Assembly (NCBI RefSeq): GCF_017744445.1
Contig: NZ_JAGIBH010000003.1
Span: forward strand, 265,179-329,178
Reading direction: 5' to 3'
From: Caulobacter sp.
GTDB taxonomy: Bacteria; Pseudomonadota; Alphaproteobacteria; Caulobacterales; Caulobacteraceae
DNA: 64,000 bases
Part shown: one piece after another, positions 21,987 to 32,145 of the stretch
Position numbering within the stretch: the stretch's first letter is position 1
Layout: every line of letters starts with the position of its first letter
Position numbers and translations under genes: made by a program
The notes under the pieces: model-generated
The model's database searches: none
Told to the model about the DNA's origin: nothing
The model's input: only the letters and a program-made list of their open reading frames with translations

Positions 21987-22457
21987 TTAAGTCTCCAACC
22001 GCCACAGGATCAGCGGCCCGTCCTCGGCGTCCTCCCGCTCGCCCACGGCGGCGAAGCCGTTACGGGCCAGCACAGCCTGCGAGGCCAGGTTCTCCACCGA
22101 GGTCTCGGCGGTCAGCGCCAGAACACGCTCGTCCGCCCGCGCCCAGGCGGCCAGGTCGGCGACGGCGCGGGTGGCGACGCCTTGGCCCCAGCGGGTGGGG
22201 GCCACGCCATAGCCGATCCGCAAGCTGCGGTCGGAGGCGTCCAGCGGCTGGGTGGGCGAGATCAGGCCGACGATCTCGCCGTCCTCGACGATCATCCAGG
22301 CGGCCGGGCTGAACACCAGCCGGATGCCGTCGGCCAGCTGAGCCAGCATGGCCAGCACCTCCGGCGGGGCCAGCGGGCTGTCGGGCAGGCGATAGGGAGC
22401 CGGAGCCTCGCCGCGCAGCAGGGCGGCGAAGTCTTGGGTCTTGGCTTCGATGAGCAT
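21987..22457 (-). CDS. GNAT-family N-acetyltransferase
   Basis: LRIGYGVAPTRWGQGVATRAVADLAAWAR..VLALTAETSVENLASQAVLARNGFAAVGER. Confidence 0.9.
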   Translation of the reverse strand: MLIEAKTQDFAALLRGEAPAPYRLPDSPLAPPEVLAMLAQLADGIRLVFSPAAWMIVEDGEIVGLISPTQPLDASDRSLRIGYGVAPTRWGQGVATRAVADLAAWARADERVLALTAETSVENLASQAVLARNGFAAVGEREDAEDGPLILWRLET

Positions 22458-22615
22458 TCTTGAAAGGTCTCGGCAGGGCATGCGCCGCGAAGGGCGCGAT
22501 AAACCGAGCGGCGGACGTCAGGCGTGCGAGCGCGCGTCGCCGCTGCGGCGGCTGTGGGCGATGGCGACGACGATCAAAGGCGCTCTCCTGCGTCTGAGCG
22601 TCCAGCCTTAGGCCC

Positions 22616-23380
22616 TCAGGGCGCGACCGACAAGGTGCGGGCGTCGGCGGCCAGCCGCAGGCGGTGACGGCCCCACAGGCCCGTGCCCAGGGTCCCGGTC
22701 ACGCCCTCGGGCAGGTCGTCGGCCAGGCTGGCGGGCACGTTCTCCGCCAAGACCCCGCCGATCGACAGGGCGCGCAGGCGGGCCGGGGCCTTGTGGCGGG
22801 CGGTCATGTCCAGCTTGCCGGTCGCGGCCGCGCCGCGCGTCGACAGCCGCGCCATGGCCTTGGAGGCGGTGTCGATCGCGAAGGCCCCCTGCAGGGCCAC
22901 GGGGCCGTCGCTGACGGCCGCGACGATGGTCGGCAGGCCCTCGACCACCTCGACCGGCAGAACGACCTGACGGCGCGCCCGCCAGGGCTTGTCGATCCGC
23001 ACTCGGCAGTCGGCGAAGTCGATCTCGACGCTGTGGCCGGCCAGGACGTCCATGCCGATGACGCCGGCGATCGGGGTGACGAAGCCGGCGCCGCGCGCGT
23101 CCAGGTCGGCGACCTTGATCGGCACGGCCGGCGTCTTCAGTCCGGCGACCTCGACGGACAAGGGCAGTTCGGGCTCGGTGATCCCGGCCATCTGGGCCTT
23201 GGTCTCGTGCAGCAGGGTGCGCGGGGCCGACAGGTCGATGACGTAGTCGCCGGCCATGTCGCCGATCACCGCCGGCGCGATCACGGCTCCATTCTCGAAC
23301 CAGCACGCCGTCTCGCCGGCCCTCGCCGAACCGGCGGCGAGGACAACGGACAGGGCCAGGACGGAAACGCGGCGACGCAT
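22616..23380 (-). CDS. Secreted retropepsin-like/aspartyl protease family protein (tentative)
   Basis: Signal peptide MRRRVSVLALSVVLAAGSARAGE; VIGDMAGDYVIDLSAPRT..AGVIGMDVLAGHSVEIDF..FAIDTASKAM resembles periplasmic aspartyl protease repeats. Confidence 0.6.
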   Translation of the reverse strand: MRRRVSVLALSVVLAAGSARAGETACWFENGAVIAPAVIGDMAGDYVIDLSAPRTLLHETKAQMAGITEPELPLSVEVAGLKTPAVPIKVADLDARGAGFVTPIAGVIGMDVLAGHSVEIDFADCRVRIDKPWRARRQVVLPVEVVEGLPTIVAAVSDGPVALQGAFAIDTASKAMARLSTRGAAATGKLDMTARHKAPARLRALSIGGVLAENVPASLADDLPEGVTGTLGTGLWGRHRLRLAADARTLSVAP

Positions 23381-23469
23381 GCGACTCAGCCTAGCCCAGC
23401 CGTGACGCTTGCGCGACGATCTCGACAGCTTCGCCGAACGGCGTTCATCATGGCGTCGGGCTGAGGGCG

Positions 23470-24165
23470 ATGACCATGGCGGACGAGTACGATCCTGAAC
23501 GCGAGGCGGGCAAGCGGCTGGACGCCTTCGTCGACGCGGCCTTCGCCTTCGCCGTCACCCTGCTGATCATCGCCAGCGCCGAGCCGGCGGCCGATATCGC
23601 CGCCCTGTGGGACGCCCTGGGGCGCATCCCGGCCTCGCTGGGGGCCTTCGCCCTGATCGCCATGTTCTGGCTGGCCTATCGCGAGTACGGACGCCTGGTC
23701 CCGCGCCGCGACACCCTGTCGACCCTGAACGCCCTGGCCATCGTCTTCACGGTGCTGGTCTATGTCTTCCCGCTGCGGATGCTGGTCGAGTCCGGCTTCG
23801 TCTGGGCCTCGCGCGGCCTGCTGTCGGGCGAGAAGATCATCCGCACCTTGAGCGACCTGCGCGACCTTTTCCGCATCTACGGCGTCGGCTTCGCGATCCT
23901 GGCGGGACTGTTCACGGCCCTGTACTGGCGCGCGATGCGCCACCCCGAGCGCCTGGGCGTGGTGTCCGAGAGCCTGGCCCAGATCCGCTTCAGCTTCGAG
24001 ATCTGGGCGCTGGCGGCGTTCACGGGCCTGCTGTCGGCGGCCATGACCTTCGGCCCGATGGCCAACGCGCCGTGGATGCCGGGTTTCGCCTACTGGCTGA
24101 TCCCCGTGGTCATCGGCCTGCGCGCGCCGGTGGGACGCCTGCTGAAGCGCGGACGCCCCGCCTGA
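23470..24165 (+). CDS. TMEM175/DUF1211-family membrane protein
   Basis: RLDAFVDAAFAFAVTLLIIASAEP is the TMEM175-like TM1 motif region. Confidence 0.78.
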   Translation: MTMADEYDPEREAGKRLDAFVDAAFAFAVTLLIIASAEPAADIAALWDALGRIPASLGAFALIAMFWLAYREYGRLVPRRDTLSTLNALAIVFTVLVYVFPLRMLVESGFVWASRGLLSGEKIIRTLSDLRDLFRIYGVGFAILAGLFTALYWRAMRHPERLGVVSESLAQIRFSFEIWALAAFTGLLSAAMTFGPMANAPWMPGFAYWLIPVVIGLRAPVGRLLKRGRPA

Positions 24166-24167
24166 GG

Positions 24168-24869
24168 TCAGCCCGCCTGCTTGCGGCTGCCCAGCTTGCA
24201 CGGCGCGCCGGCCTGGGCGGCTTCGGCGCAGGTCATGGAGCTGAGCGTCGCGGCCGAGCCGGGCGCGGGATTGTCGACCACATAGCCCTTGCCGTTCTTG
24301 CAGCTCAGCTCGTAGCGGGTGATCGGCGGCGTGCCGCCCGAGCCCAGATAGGCGCCGTTGGCGACTTCGCAGTCGGGGGCGATCTTGGCGGCGATCGGGG
24401 CCAGGCCCATGGCCGGCTGGAAGTTGCCGCGCATCAGGCAGTACAGCCCGCGCGGCCAGGCCTTGCCGGCCGCCTCGGCCGAGTCCTGCACGGCCAGGCA
24501 GTCCAGCGGCTGGACGTCCGCGACGGACTTGCGATTGATGATCCAGCCCATGGCGTCGCGGCACACCAGCTCGTAGCTGGGCACCTTGGACGGCGTGTCC
24601 GACAGCTCGGCGGCGTCGGTGACGTCGCACGGTATCTTCAGCTGGGCCGCTAGCTCCCGGGCCATCTTCACCTGCATCGGATTGCCCGACTCGCGCGGCT
24701 TGATCCGAGGCCCCGACTTCTGGGTCCGCAGGAAGTCGATGTTCTTCATGTCCTGTCGCGCCGGCGGAGGCGGCGGCATGTAGCCGCCGAACTGCGCCAT
24801 GGCCGGCGCGACCCCGATCGCCAGAACCGCGATGGCGCTGATAACGATTCCGGACAAGATCCTGCGCAT
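24168..24869 (-). CDS. Hypothetical secreted protein
   Basis: Signal peptide MRRILSGIVISAIAVLAIGVAPAMAQFGG; repeated CDVTDAAEL / YELVCRDAMGWII / YELSCKNGKGYVV segments. Confidence 0.75.
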   Translation of the reverse strand: MRRILSGIVISAIAVLAIGVAPAMAQFGGYMPPPPPARQDMKNIDFLRTQKSGPRIKPRESGNPMQVKMARELAAQLKIPCDVTDAAELSDTPSKVPSYELVCRDAMGWIINRKSVADVQPLDCLAVQDSAEAAGKAWPRGLYCLMRGNFQPAMGLAPIAAKIAPDCEVANGAYLGSGGTPPITRYELSCKNGKGYVVDNPAPGSAATLSSMTCAEAAQAGAPCKLGSRKQAG

Positions 24870-24944
24870 GAGCCTGCTCCCCCTCGATGCTTAAGGTTGA
24901 GCAGACTGATCCGCTATCGGCTTTCGGTCAACAGCACCTGCTCG

Positions 24945-25628
24945 TCAGGCTTCGGCTTTGCCGCCGCCGGACCGCTGGAACAGCTGCAGCGTCCGCAAGA
25001 GAGCCAGGCGGGCGCTGTCGGGATGGTGACCGCTTGGGGCCACGAAGGCATGGCCGGCCTCGTACAGATGGATCGGCAGCTCGGGATGCGTGTCCCGGAT
25101 CGCCTCGACGTCCGGCAGCGGGATCATGCTGTCGGTCTTGCCGAAATGCAGGATGGTCGGGACCTTAGGCGTCTCGTCGCGATAGGCGACGATATCGCCG
25201 CCGTAGAAGGCCGAGACCGCCGACAGCCCCTCGCAACGGCAGGCCGCCAGCCAGGCCGTGGTGCCGCCATAGCAGAAGCCCATGGCGAACACTGGGCCCT
25301 GCATGGCCTCGATACAGGCCTGGACGCGGGGCAGGGTCGAGAGGCCCCAGCCGGTCGCCTTGCCCATGGCCATGCGGGCGTCGAGGATCGCGGGCGTCAG
25401 GTCCTCGACCGGAAAGTCGGCGTCGGCCGCGTCCATCAGGCTGGGAACGATGACCTCATAGCCCTGCTCGGCCAGGCTGTCGGCCAGCTGGCGCAGGTGC
25501 GGGGTGACGCCCCAGATGGCGTGCAGCATGACGATACCGCCGCGCCTGGCTTCCTGGGGCGGGGCGTGATAGGCGGCGAACGGCGCGCCGTTCTCGCGGC
25601 ACGCGAGGGCGATACGCTCTCCCATCAC
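24945..25628 (-). CDS. Dienelactone hydrolase family protein
   Basis: GGIVMLHAIWGVTPHLRQLADSLAEQGYEVIVPSL..VFAMGFCYGGTTAWLAA. Confidence 0.9.
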   Translation of the reverse strand: MMGERIALACRENGAPFAAYHAPPQEARRGGIVMLHAIWGVTPHLRQLADSLAEQGYEVIVPSLMDAADADFPVEDLTPAILDARMAMGKATGWGLSTLPRVQACIEAMQGPVFAMGFCYGGTTAWLAACRCEGLSAVSAFYGGDIVAYRDETPKVPTILHFGKTDSMIPLPDVEAIRDTHPELPIHLYEAGHAFVAPSGHHPDSARLALLRTLQLFQRSGGGKAEA

Positions 25629-26305
25629 CGGGCTCCGTGAGCTTCGAACAGTTCGACCGTACGGGCGCGGGCCTGCTCGGCGTCGGCCAGGTCCGAGTCC
25701 GGACGGCCGTCATTGTTGAAGCCGTGGCCGCTGTTCTCGTAGACGTAGACCGGCACGTCCGGATGCGCGGCCTCGACCTTGGCCTTGACCTCGTCGGCGG
25801 GGATGTGGCCGTCCTTGCGGCCCAGGTGCACGATCACCGGCGCGTTCAGCGCCAGCTCGGCATTGGCGGCGATCATGCTGCCGTAATAGGCCGCGCCCGC
25901 CGCCAGGCCCTTCAGCCGGGCGGCCGACAGCCACACCAGCGATCCGCCCAGGCAATAGCCGACCGCGAACACCGGACCGCGCGCGGCCAGGTCGTCGATG
26001 CAGGCCTGGATGTCCGACAGCATCGCGTCGATCCCGATCTTCTGCACGTAGCTGACGCCGGTCTGGAAGCCCTTGGGATCATGTTCGGCGGTGAAGCCCG
26101 GCTCGGCGCGGTCGAAGATCGACGGCGCCAACACCTCGAACCCCCGCGCCGCCCACCGCGCCACGTCGGCCTGGACGTACTGGTCGAGGCCGAAGATCTC
26201 CTGGATCACGACCACCCCGCCCTTGCGCGCGCCTTCGGGCTGGGCGTGCAGGGCGGTGAACGAAAAGCCGTCGATGGCGGAGGTCAGGGTGACGGTGTCG
26301 GACAT
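25625..26305 (-). CDS. Dienelactone hydrolase family protein (tandem paralogue)
   Basis: GGVVVIQEIFGLDQYVQADVARWAARGFEVLAPSIFDR..VFAVGYCLGGSLVWLSA. Confidence 0.92.
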   Translation of the reverse strand: MSDTVTLTSAIDGFSFTALHAQPEGARKGGVVVIQEIFGLDQYVQADVARWAARGFEVLAPSIFDRAEPGFTAEHDPKGFQTGVSYVQKIGIDAMLSDIQACIDDLAARGPVFAVGYCLGGSLVWLSAARLKGLAAGAAYYGSMIAANAELALNAPVIVHLGRKDGHIPADEVKAKVEAAHPDVPVYVYENSGHGFNNDGRPDSDLADAEQARARTVELFEAHGAR

Positions 26306-26330
26306 GGCGATACTCCCTAAAGCAAACGGC

Positions 26331-26356
26331 CGGGGCGTTTCCGCTCCGGCCGCTGA
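26331..26356 (-). terminator. Candidate Rho-independent terminator downstream of ychF
   Basis: Minus strand gcggccggagcggaaacgccccggccg followed by tttgcttt. Confidence 0.6.
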
Positions 26357-26368
26357 TCTTTTGAACGC

Positions 26369-27469
26369 TTAGACGTTGAAGCGGAAGTGCATCACGTCGC
26401 CGTCCTTGACGACATATTCCTTGCCTTCGGCGCGCATCTTGCCGGCTTCCTTGGCCGGGCCTTCGCCGCCCAGCTTGACGAAGTCGTCATAGGCGATGGT
26501 TTCGGCGCGGATGTAGCCCTTCTCGAAGTCGGTGTGGATGACGCCGGCCGCCTGCGGGCCGGTGTCGCCGACGTGGATGGTCCAGGCGCGGGCTTCCTTG
26601 GGGCCGACCGTGAAGTAGGTCTGCAGGTTCAGGAGCTTGTAGGCTTCGCGGATCAGGCGGTTCAGGCCCGGCTCTTCCAGGCCCAGGGTCTCGAGGAACT
26701 CGTTGCGCTCCTCGGCGTCCAGCATGGCGATCTCGCTCTCGATCTGGGCCGAGATGACCACCGACTTGGCGTTGTCCTTGGCGGCGCGTTCGGCGACCAG
26801 GGCGCTGTACTTGTTGCCCTTGTCGGCGCTGCCTTCCTCGACGTTGCAGACATAGAGGGCCGGCAGCGAGGTAAGCAGCTGCAGCATGTGCCAGGCCTTC
26901 TCGTCCTCCTTGTCCACGGTCGCGGCGCGGGCCGGACGGCCCTCGCGCAGCTGGGCGAGAGCCAGGTTGATCAGGCGCAGGGTGTTGGCGGCGTCCTTGT
27001 CGCCGCCCGACTTGGCCTTCTTCTCGACGGCCGGCAGGCGCTTTTCCAGGCTCTCCAGGTCGGCCAGCATCAGCTCCATCTCGATGATCTCGAGATCGCT
27101 GAGCGGGTCGATGCGGCCCTCGACGTGGGTGATGTCGTCGTCCTCGAAGCAGCGGGCCACGAAGGCCACGGCGTCGCAGTCGCGGATGTTGGCCAGGAAC
27201 TGGTTGCCCAGGCCTTCGCCCTTGGACGCGCCGCGCACCAGGCCGGCGATGTCGACGAAGGTGATCCGGGCCGGGATGATTTCCTTGGAGCCGGCGATCT
27301 TGGCCAGGGCGTCCAGGCGCGGCTCGGGCACGGCCACGTCGCCGGTGTTGGGCTCGATCGTGCAGAACGGATAGTTGGCGGCCTGGGCCGACGCCGTCTG
27401 GGTCAGGGCGTTGAACAGGGTGGACTTGCCGACGTTGGGCAGGCCGACGATGGCGACTTTCAGGGCCAT
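26369..27469 (-). CDS. ychF: Redox-regulated ATPase YchF
   Basis: MALKVAIVGLPNVGKSTLFNALTQTASAQAANYPFCTIEPNTGDVAVPEPRLDALA; start at 27469. Confidence 0.97.
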   Translation of the reverse strand: MALKVAIVGLPNVGKSTLFNALTQTASAQAANYPFCTIEPNTGDVAVPEPRLDALAKIAGSKEIIPARITFVDIAGLVRGASKGEGLGNQFLANIRDCDAVAFVARCFEDDDITHVEGRIDPLSDLEIIEMELMLADLESLEKRLPAVEKKAKSGGDKDAANTLRLINLALAQLREGRPARAATVDKEDEKAWHMLQLLTSLPALYVCNVEEGSADKGNKYSALVAERAAKDNAKSVVISAQIESEIAMLDAEERNEFLETLGLEEPGLNRLIREAYKLLNLQTYFTVGPKEARAWTIHVGDTGPQAAGVIHTDFEKGYIRAETIAYDDFVKLGGEGPAKEAGKMRAEGKEYVVKDGDVMHFRFNV

Positions 27470-27591
27470 GGAACTCTCGTGAATTTCGTTGGGCGGGCGA
27501 TTAGCACGGATGGCCGGGAAAGGCGAACGAGAGGGGCCTCTTGCATCAATTGCAACCAGACCTGATATCAATGCGCGATAAGGAGCTTCCC

Positions 27592-28422
27592 ATGAGCGTT
27601 CGTCCCGTCCTGAAAGTCGTGAAGGGCCTGCCCGCCTCGGATGGCGACGGCGTGGGGCTGACCCGCATGCTGGGCACGCCGGAAGCCCAGATGTTCGACC
27701 CGTTCCTGATGCTGGACTGTTTCGACAACGACCAGGCGTCGGACTACATGGGCGGCTTCCCCGACCACCCGCATCGCGGCTTCGAGACCGTGACCTACAT
27801 GCTGGAAGGCCGGATGCGTCACAAGGACAACACCGGCCGCGAGGGTGTGATCGGGCCGGGCGGGATCCAGTGGATGCGGGCCGGCAAGGGCATCGTCCAC
27901 TCCGAGATGCCCGAGCAGGCGGAAGGGCGCATGCGCGGCTTCCAGCTGTGGGTGAACCTGCCTGCCAAGCTGAAGATGAGCGAGCCCGGCTATCAGGAGT
28001 TCGAGAGCGACGCGATCCCCGTGGAGGCCCGCGACGGCGGCGTCACCGTGAAGGTGATCTCCGGCGCGACGGATGCGGGTACGCCCGGCCCGATCGGCGG
28101 CGGCGCGGTCGACGCCCTCTATTTCGACGTCGTGCTGCCGGCCGGGACCGTGTTCGAGGAACCGGTCGGCGACGACCGCAACGCCATGCTGGCCGTCTAT
28201 GAGGGCCAGGTGCGCGTTGCGCACGACACCGTGGACGCGCTGTCGGGCGTGTTCCTGGGGCGCGGTGACACCGTCCGGGTCGAGGCCGTCACCGACGCCC
28301 GCGTGCTGCTGCTGGCCGGTCGTCCGATCGACGAGCCGGTGTTCTGGCACGGGCCGTTCGTCATGAACTCCCGCGAGGAAATCGCGCAGGCGTTCGAGGA
28401 CTATCAGCGCGGGCGGTTCTAA
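27592..28422 (+). CDS. Pirin family protein
   Basis: FDPFLMLDCFDNDQASDYMGGFPDHPHRGFETVTYMLEGRMRHKDNTGREGVIGPGGIQWMRAGKGIVHSEMP. Confidence 0.95.
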   Translation: MSVRPVLKVVKGLPASDGDGVGLTRMLGTPEAQMFDPFLMLDCFDNDQASDYMGGFPDHPHRGFETVTYMLEGRMRHKDNTGREGVIGPGGIQWMRAGKGIVHSEMPEQAEGRMRGFQLWVNLPAKLKMSEPGYQEFESDAIPVEARDGGVTVKVISGATDAGTPGPIGGGAVDALYFDVVLPAGTVFEEPVGDDRNAMLAVYEGQVRVAHDTVDALSGVFLGRGDTVRVEAVTDARVLLLAGRPIDEPVFWHGPFVMNSREEIAQAFEDYQRGRF

Positions 28423-28427
28423 CCGCT

Positions 28428-28706
28428 TTAGCGGATGTCGGTCGCGCTCTCGAAATAGGCCGTGGCGCTGCCTTCGGCATGGGCGACGATCGAGACGTCG
28501 AAGCCCTTGCCGTCGTCCAGCGCCAGATGGACCCGTCCCCGGTGAAAGGCTTCGCGCATGACCTCGGGCTCGCCGGTCAGGCCGCCCTTGGCCGAACGCA
28601 GGCCGCGGTTGTCGAGATAGTGCAGCGAGAAGGTCACGGGATGGACCTGACGCGCGATCGTCAGTTCGCCTGCGCCGGTGTGCGGCGGCTTGGGTTGTCT
28701 TGCCAT
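28428..28706 (-). CDS. Small hypothetical protein
   Basis: 92 aa ORF with coherent coding composition, between divergent/convergent neighbours. Confidence 0.6.
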   Translation of the reverse strand: MARQPKPPHTGAGELTIARQVHPVTFSLHYLDNRGLRSAKGGLTGEPEVMREAFHRGRVHLALDDGKGFDVSIVAHAEGSATAYFESATDIR

Positions 28707-28876
28707 GAGGTATGAACGCGCGAAGCGCGGTCATGGGTGCGGCGAAAGCTGTGGAAAGAGGGGCGGCCCGGCGATCGTCGGGGGGGCGTGTGGCCGGGCC
28801 GCTGTGTCTGGAGGGCTATGACGCCGTCGGGACGCTTAAGAGAAATCGCCAGGGCGTGGTCGGTTCCCTTGGATCT

Positions 28877-29167
28877 TTAGCGAACGCCGCACGCGCGCAG
28901 CATCGCGGTGGAAGCGGCGATGGCCTCCTCGGCGGGCAGGCCGCGCGTATCGCGGGCGCGGGCCAGGGCAGCCTTGCAGGCCGGCTCGTCGGCCTTCGGG
29001 ATCGGCGAGGCGGCAGGCGCTGGTTGGGGCGCCGAGGCTTGTGCGGGATGCACGCCGACAAAGACCAGAACCGCGATCACGCTGAACAGCAGCAAGGCGG
29101 CCAGGGCCACGGCCATGACCGCGCGGCCGTCGTCGTTGGCGATGACAATCCGCTGGGCCAGGGTCAT
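28877..29167 (-). CDS. Hypothetical single-TM protein
   Basis: MTLAQRIVIANDDGRAVMAVALAALLLFSVIAVLVFVGVHPAQA.., 96 aa, part of a longer open frame. Confidence 0.6.
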   Translation of the reverse strand: MTLAQRIVIANDDGRAVMAVALAALLLFSVIAVLVFVGVHPAQASAPQPAPAASPIPKADEPACKAALARARDTRGLPAEEAIAASTAMLRACGVR

Positions 29168-29226
29168 GGCGACGTCTCGCTTGGCTTGATGAGGCCAAGT
29201 GTTAACGCGCGACGGGGCGAGATGTT

Positions 29227-30261
29227 CTAGGCGCCGTCGATCAGGCCCAGCCGCAGCAGGCTCTCGGCGGCGGCGATGATGGACTCCTCGGCCGAACGTG
29301 GCGACCAGCCCAGCAGGCGGATGGCTTTTTCGCTGGTGGCGTTCATGGTCACGCCCAGGAACGGGACCAGGGCCTTCAGCGCCGGATTGCCCGCGGCCGC
29401 GCCCAGGCGCACGACGGTGTTGGGGATCTCCTTGGTCGGGACCTTGGCCGCCGCGTCGCCGAGCCGCGCGCGCAGGATCGCCGCCACCTCGCGCATCCAC
29501 AGGCTCTGGCCCGCGATAGCCAGGAAGCGCTGGCCCTTGGCGGCGGGGTCGGTCATGGCGCGCAGGTGCAGGTCGGCGACGTCGCGCACGTCGACAAAGC
29601 CGGAATTGACCTTCGGACAGCCGGGGATGCCCTCCAGCATCTGCTTGATCAGTCGGATCGAGTGCGAATAGTCGGCCCCCAGCGCCGGGCCCATCACGGC
29701 GGTCGGGTTGACGGCCGCCAGCTCCAGGCCGCGCCCTTCGGTGGCGATGAAGTCCCAGGCCGCGCGTTCGGAAAGGGTCTTGGACTTCTGATACGGCGGG
29801 ACCTTGTCGTTCAACTCCGTCCAGTCAGTCTCGTCGAACGGCCGCGTCATCGGCTTGTGGCCCATGCCGACCGCACCGAAGGCTGAGGTCAGCACCACCC
29901 GCTTGACGCCCGCGTCCCGCGCCGCGCGTAGGACCCGGAAATTGCCCTCGACCGCGGGGATGATCCATTCCTCCTCGCTGGCATAGTCGCCCGACGGCGT
30001 CGGCGAGGCGCCGTGCATGACATAGGCGCAGCCTTCGGCGGCCTCGCCCCAGCCGGCGTCGTCGCTAAGGTCTGCCGTGACGAAGCTCAGGCGATCGCCC
30101 GGTTCGGCCCCGCCGACCTTCAGATAGGCGCGGACCTCGGCCTCGCGCCCAGGCGTCCGCAGGGTGGTGCGCACCCGATAGCCTTGGGCCAGCAGCGCCA
30201 GGATGCAGTGCTGGGCGATGAAGCCCGTGCCGCCCGTCACCAGAACCAGATCGTCTCGCAT
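29227..30261 (-). CDS. NAD-dependent epimerase/dihydroflavonol reductase-like SDR
   Basis: LVLVTGGTGFIAQHCILALLAQGYRVRTTLRTP; YQKSKTLSERAAWDF. Confidence 0.9.
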   Translation of the reverse strand: MRDDLVLVTGGTGFIAQHCILALLAQGYRVRTTLRTPGREAEVRAYLKVGGAEPGDRLSFVTADLSDDAGWGEAAEGCAYVMHGASPTPSGDYASEEEWIIPAVEGNFRVLRAARDAGVKRVVLTSAFGAVGMGHKPMTRPFDETDWTELNDKVPPYQKSKTLSERAAWDFIATEGRGLELAAVNPTAVMGPALGADYSHSIRLIKQMLEGIPGCPKVNSGFVDVRDVADLHLRAMTDPAAKGQRFLAIAGQSLWMREVAAILRARLGDAAAKVPTKEIPNTVVRLGAAAGNPALKALVPFLGVTMNATSEKAIRLLGWSPRSAEESIIAAAESLLRLGLIDGA

Positions 30262-30313
30262 AGGTCTCTCCTGATCGATGGCGGGACCCTATCGATCAGA
30301 TGTCGGACGCAGA

Positions 30314-31285
30314 ATGCTTGTGGGTCCGCAATACTTGCGCAAAAATCCGAAAATGATCGTCGATCCGTTCTCCGAAATCCTGAGCCTGACCCAGGCCCAG
30401 GCCGTCCACGCCGGCGGCTTCGAGGCCGGCGGGCCGTGGGCGATCCGCTTTCGCTCGCGCCACCGGATCAAGATGTCGGCCGTGCTGCACGGCGGCTGCT
30501 GGTTCTGGTTCGAGGACGAGCCGCAGGCCAAGGTGCGGCTGGAGGCCGGCGACATCGGCCTGCTCACCGCCCAGCGCGACTATGTGATGGCCAGCGCGCC
30601 AGGCATCGAGCCGGTCGAGGCGACCAGCCTATTCGCGCGCGAAGGCCTGGCCTCGGCCGTGCTGGGCGACGGCGCGGACTTTGGCTTCATCGGCGGCCAC
30701 ATCTTGCTGAACCAGGGCAATGGCGGACTGCTGGCGGACGTCCTGCCGCCTTGGCTGCACATCAAGGGCGGCTCGTCCCAGGCCGCCGCCTTCGGCTGGC
30801 TGCTGGGCCGGCTGGTCGAGGAGGCGCGCGGCGATCTGCCCGGCGCGCAGCTGGCGTCGACGCACCTGGCCCAGCTGCTATTCACCGAGATCCTGCGCTC
30901 GCACTTGGGCGCGGGCGGTCCGCTGCCGGCCGGCTGGCTGCGGGCCCTGGCCGATCCTCGCACCGCGCCGGCTCTGCGGCTGATGCACGGCGATCCCAGC
31001 CGGGCGTGGCGGCTGGACGAGCTGGCCAGGGCCTGCGCCATGTCGCGGACCTCGTTCGCCGAGCACTTCAAGGCCGTGTCGGGCAAGGCGCCCCTGACCT
31101 ACCTTACCGATTGGCGGATGCGCCTGGCCGAGCGGGCCCTGCGCGACGAGGCGACGGCCGTGGCCCAGATCGGCCTGGCCCTGGGCTATGCCTCGGAAAG
31201 CGCCTTCAGCAACGCCTTCAAACGCGTGACGGGCAGCTCGCCGCGCGCCTGGCGCGGCGCGGCGAGAGCGGTGGCGCTAGGGTGA
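30314..31285 (+). CDS. AraC-family transcriptional regulator with cupin N-terminal domain
   Basis: LARACAMSRTSFAEHFKAVSGKAPLTYLTDWRMRLAERALRDE..IGLALGYASESAFSNAFKRVTGSSPRAWR. Confidence 0.93.
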   Translation: MLVGPQYLRKNPKMIVDPFSEILSLTQAQAVHAGGFEAGGPWAIRFRSRHRIKMSAVLHGGCWFWFEDEPQAKVRLEAGDIGLLTAQRDYVMASAPGIEPVEATSLFAREGLASAVLGDGADFGFIGGHILLNQGNGGLLADVLPPWLHIKGGSSQAAAFGWLLGRLVEEARGDLPGAQLASTHLAQLLFTEILRSHLGAGGPLPAGWLRALADPRTAPALRLMHGDPSRAWRLDELARACAMSRTSFAEHFKAVSGKAPLTYLTDWRMRLAERALRDEATAVAQIGLALGYASESAFSNAFKRVTGSSPRAWRGAARAVALG

Positions 31286-32119
31286 GACGAAGGCCGTCAC
31301 CCGGTCGGCGAAGTCCTTCGGTTTTTCCAGGTACATGAAGTGCCCCGTCGCCGGGACGGTTTCCAGCTTGGCGCCGGGCACGGCGGCGGCGACGGCGTGG
31401 GCCTGGTCGAAGACGTCCTTGATGTCGACCTCGCCGACCAGCACCAGGGTGGGGACGCGGATCTGGTCCAGGCGGTCCTTGGCGTCGGGGCCGGCGCGCT
31501 CGACCTTGCCGCTGGGATTGGCCAGGTTTTGCGGGTTGGCCTTCAGCAGGGCCACGACGCGAGCGCGTTGGGCGTCGGCGGACTTGGTCAGGATGTAGGG
31601 ATCCTTCACCGCGCCCTCGAGATTTCCGGTCTTGATCAGCACCGCCAGCTTCAGGCCGCGCGCGATGAAGCCTGCCGAGGGCTTGAAGCCGCTGATCCAC
31701 GGGCCAGCCAGGACCAGGCCGTCGACCGCCTCCGGGTGGGCCAGGGCGAAGTCCACGGCGATGCCGCCACCGGCCGACGAGCCGACCAGGGTCGCGTGCT
31801 CGACGCCCGCCGCCTTCATCACCGCCGACAGGTCGTCGACCGAGGCGAACGGCGTGGTCGCCGCCGGCGTCGCGCCATAGCCGCGCCGATCGTAGCGCAC
31901 GACCTTGAAGCGCTGGCACAGCAAGGGCCAGACGTCGTCATAGGCCGCCGAGTGCAGGATGCCGTCGTGCAGCAGCACGATAGCCTTCTCCCCGGATCCG
32001 CAGGTCTCGTAGGCGACCTTGCCGCCCTCGGCCTCGGCGAAGGTCTGGGCTTGGGAGAGCCCGGCCCAGAACAACAGGCAGCCGGCCGCGATCGCCCGAG
32101 CGGGCGTTGAAAGTCTCAT
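31277..32119 (-). CDS. Alpha/beta hydrolase
   Basis: Signal peptide; VLLHDGILHSAAYDDVWP, ATLVGSSAGGGIAVDFALAHPE. Confidence 0.9.
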   Translation of the reverse strand: MRLSTPARAIAAGCLLFWAGLSQAQTFAEAEGGKVAYETCGSGEKAIVLLHDGILHSAAYDDVWPLLCQRFKVVRYDRRGYGATPAATTPFASVDDLSAVMKAAGVEHATLVGSSAGGGIAVDFALAHPEAVDGLVLAGPWISGFKPSAGFIARGLKLAVLIKTGNLEGAVKDPYILTKSADAQRARVVALLKANPQNLANPSGKVERAGPDAKDRLDQIRVPTLVLVGEVDIKDVFDQAHAVAAAVPGAKLETVPATGHFMYLEKPKDFADRVTAFVSP

Positions 32120-32145
32120 GGCGTGTCTCCGGGAAAAGGGCGCCG

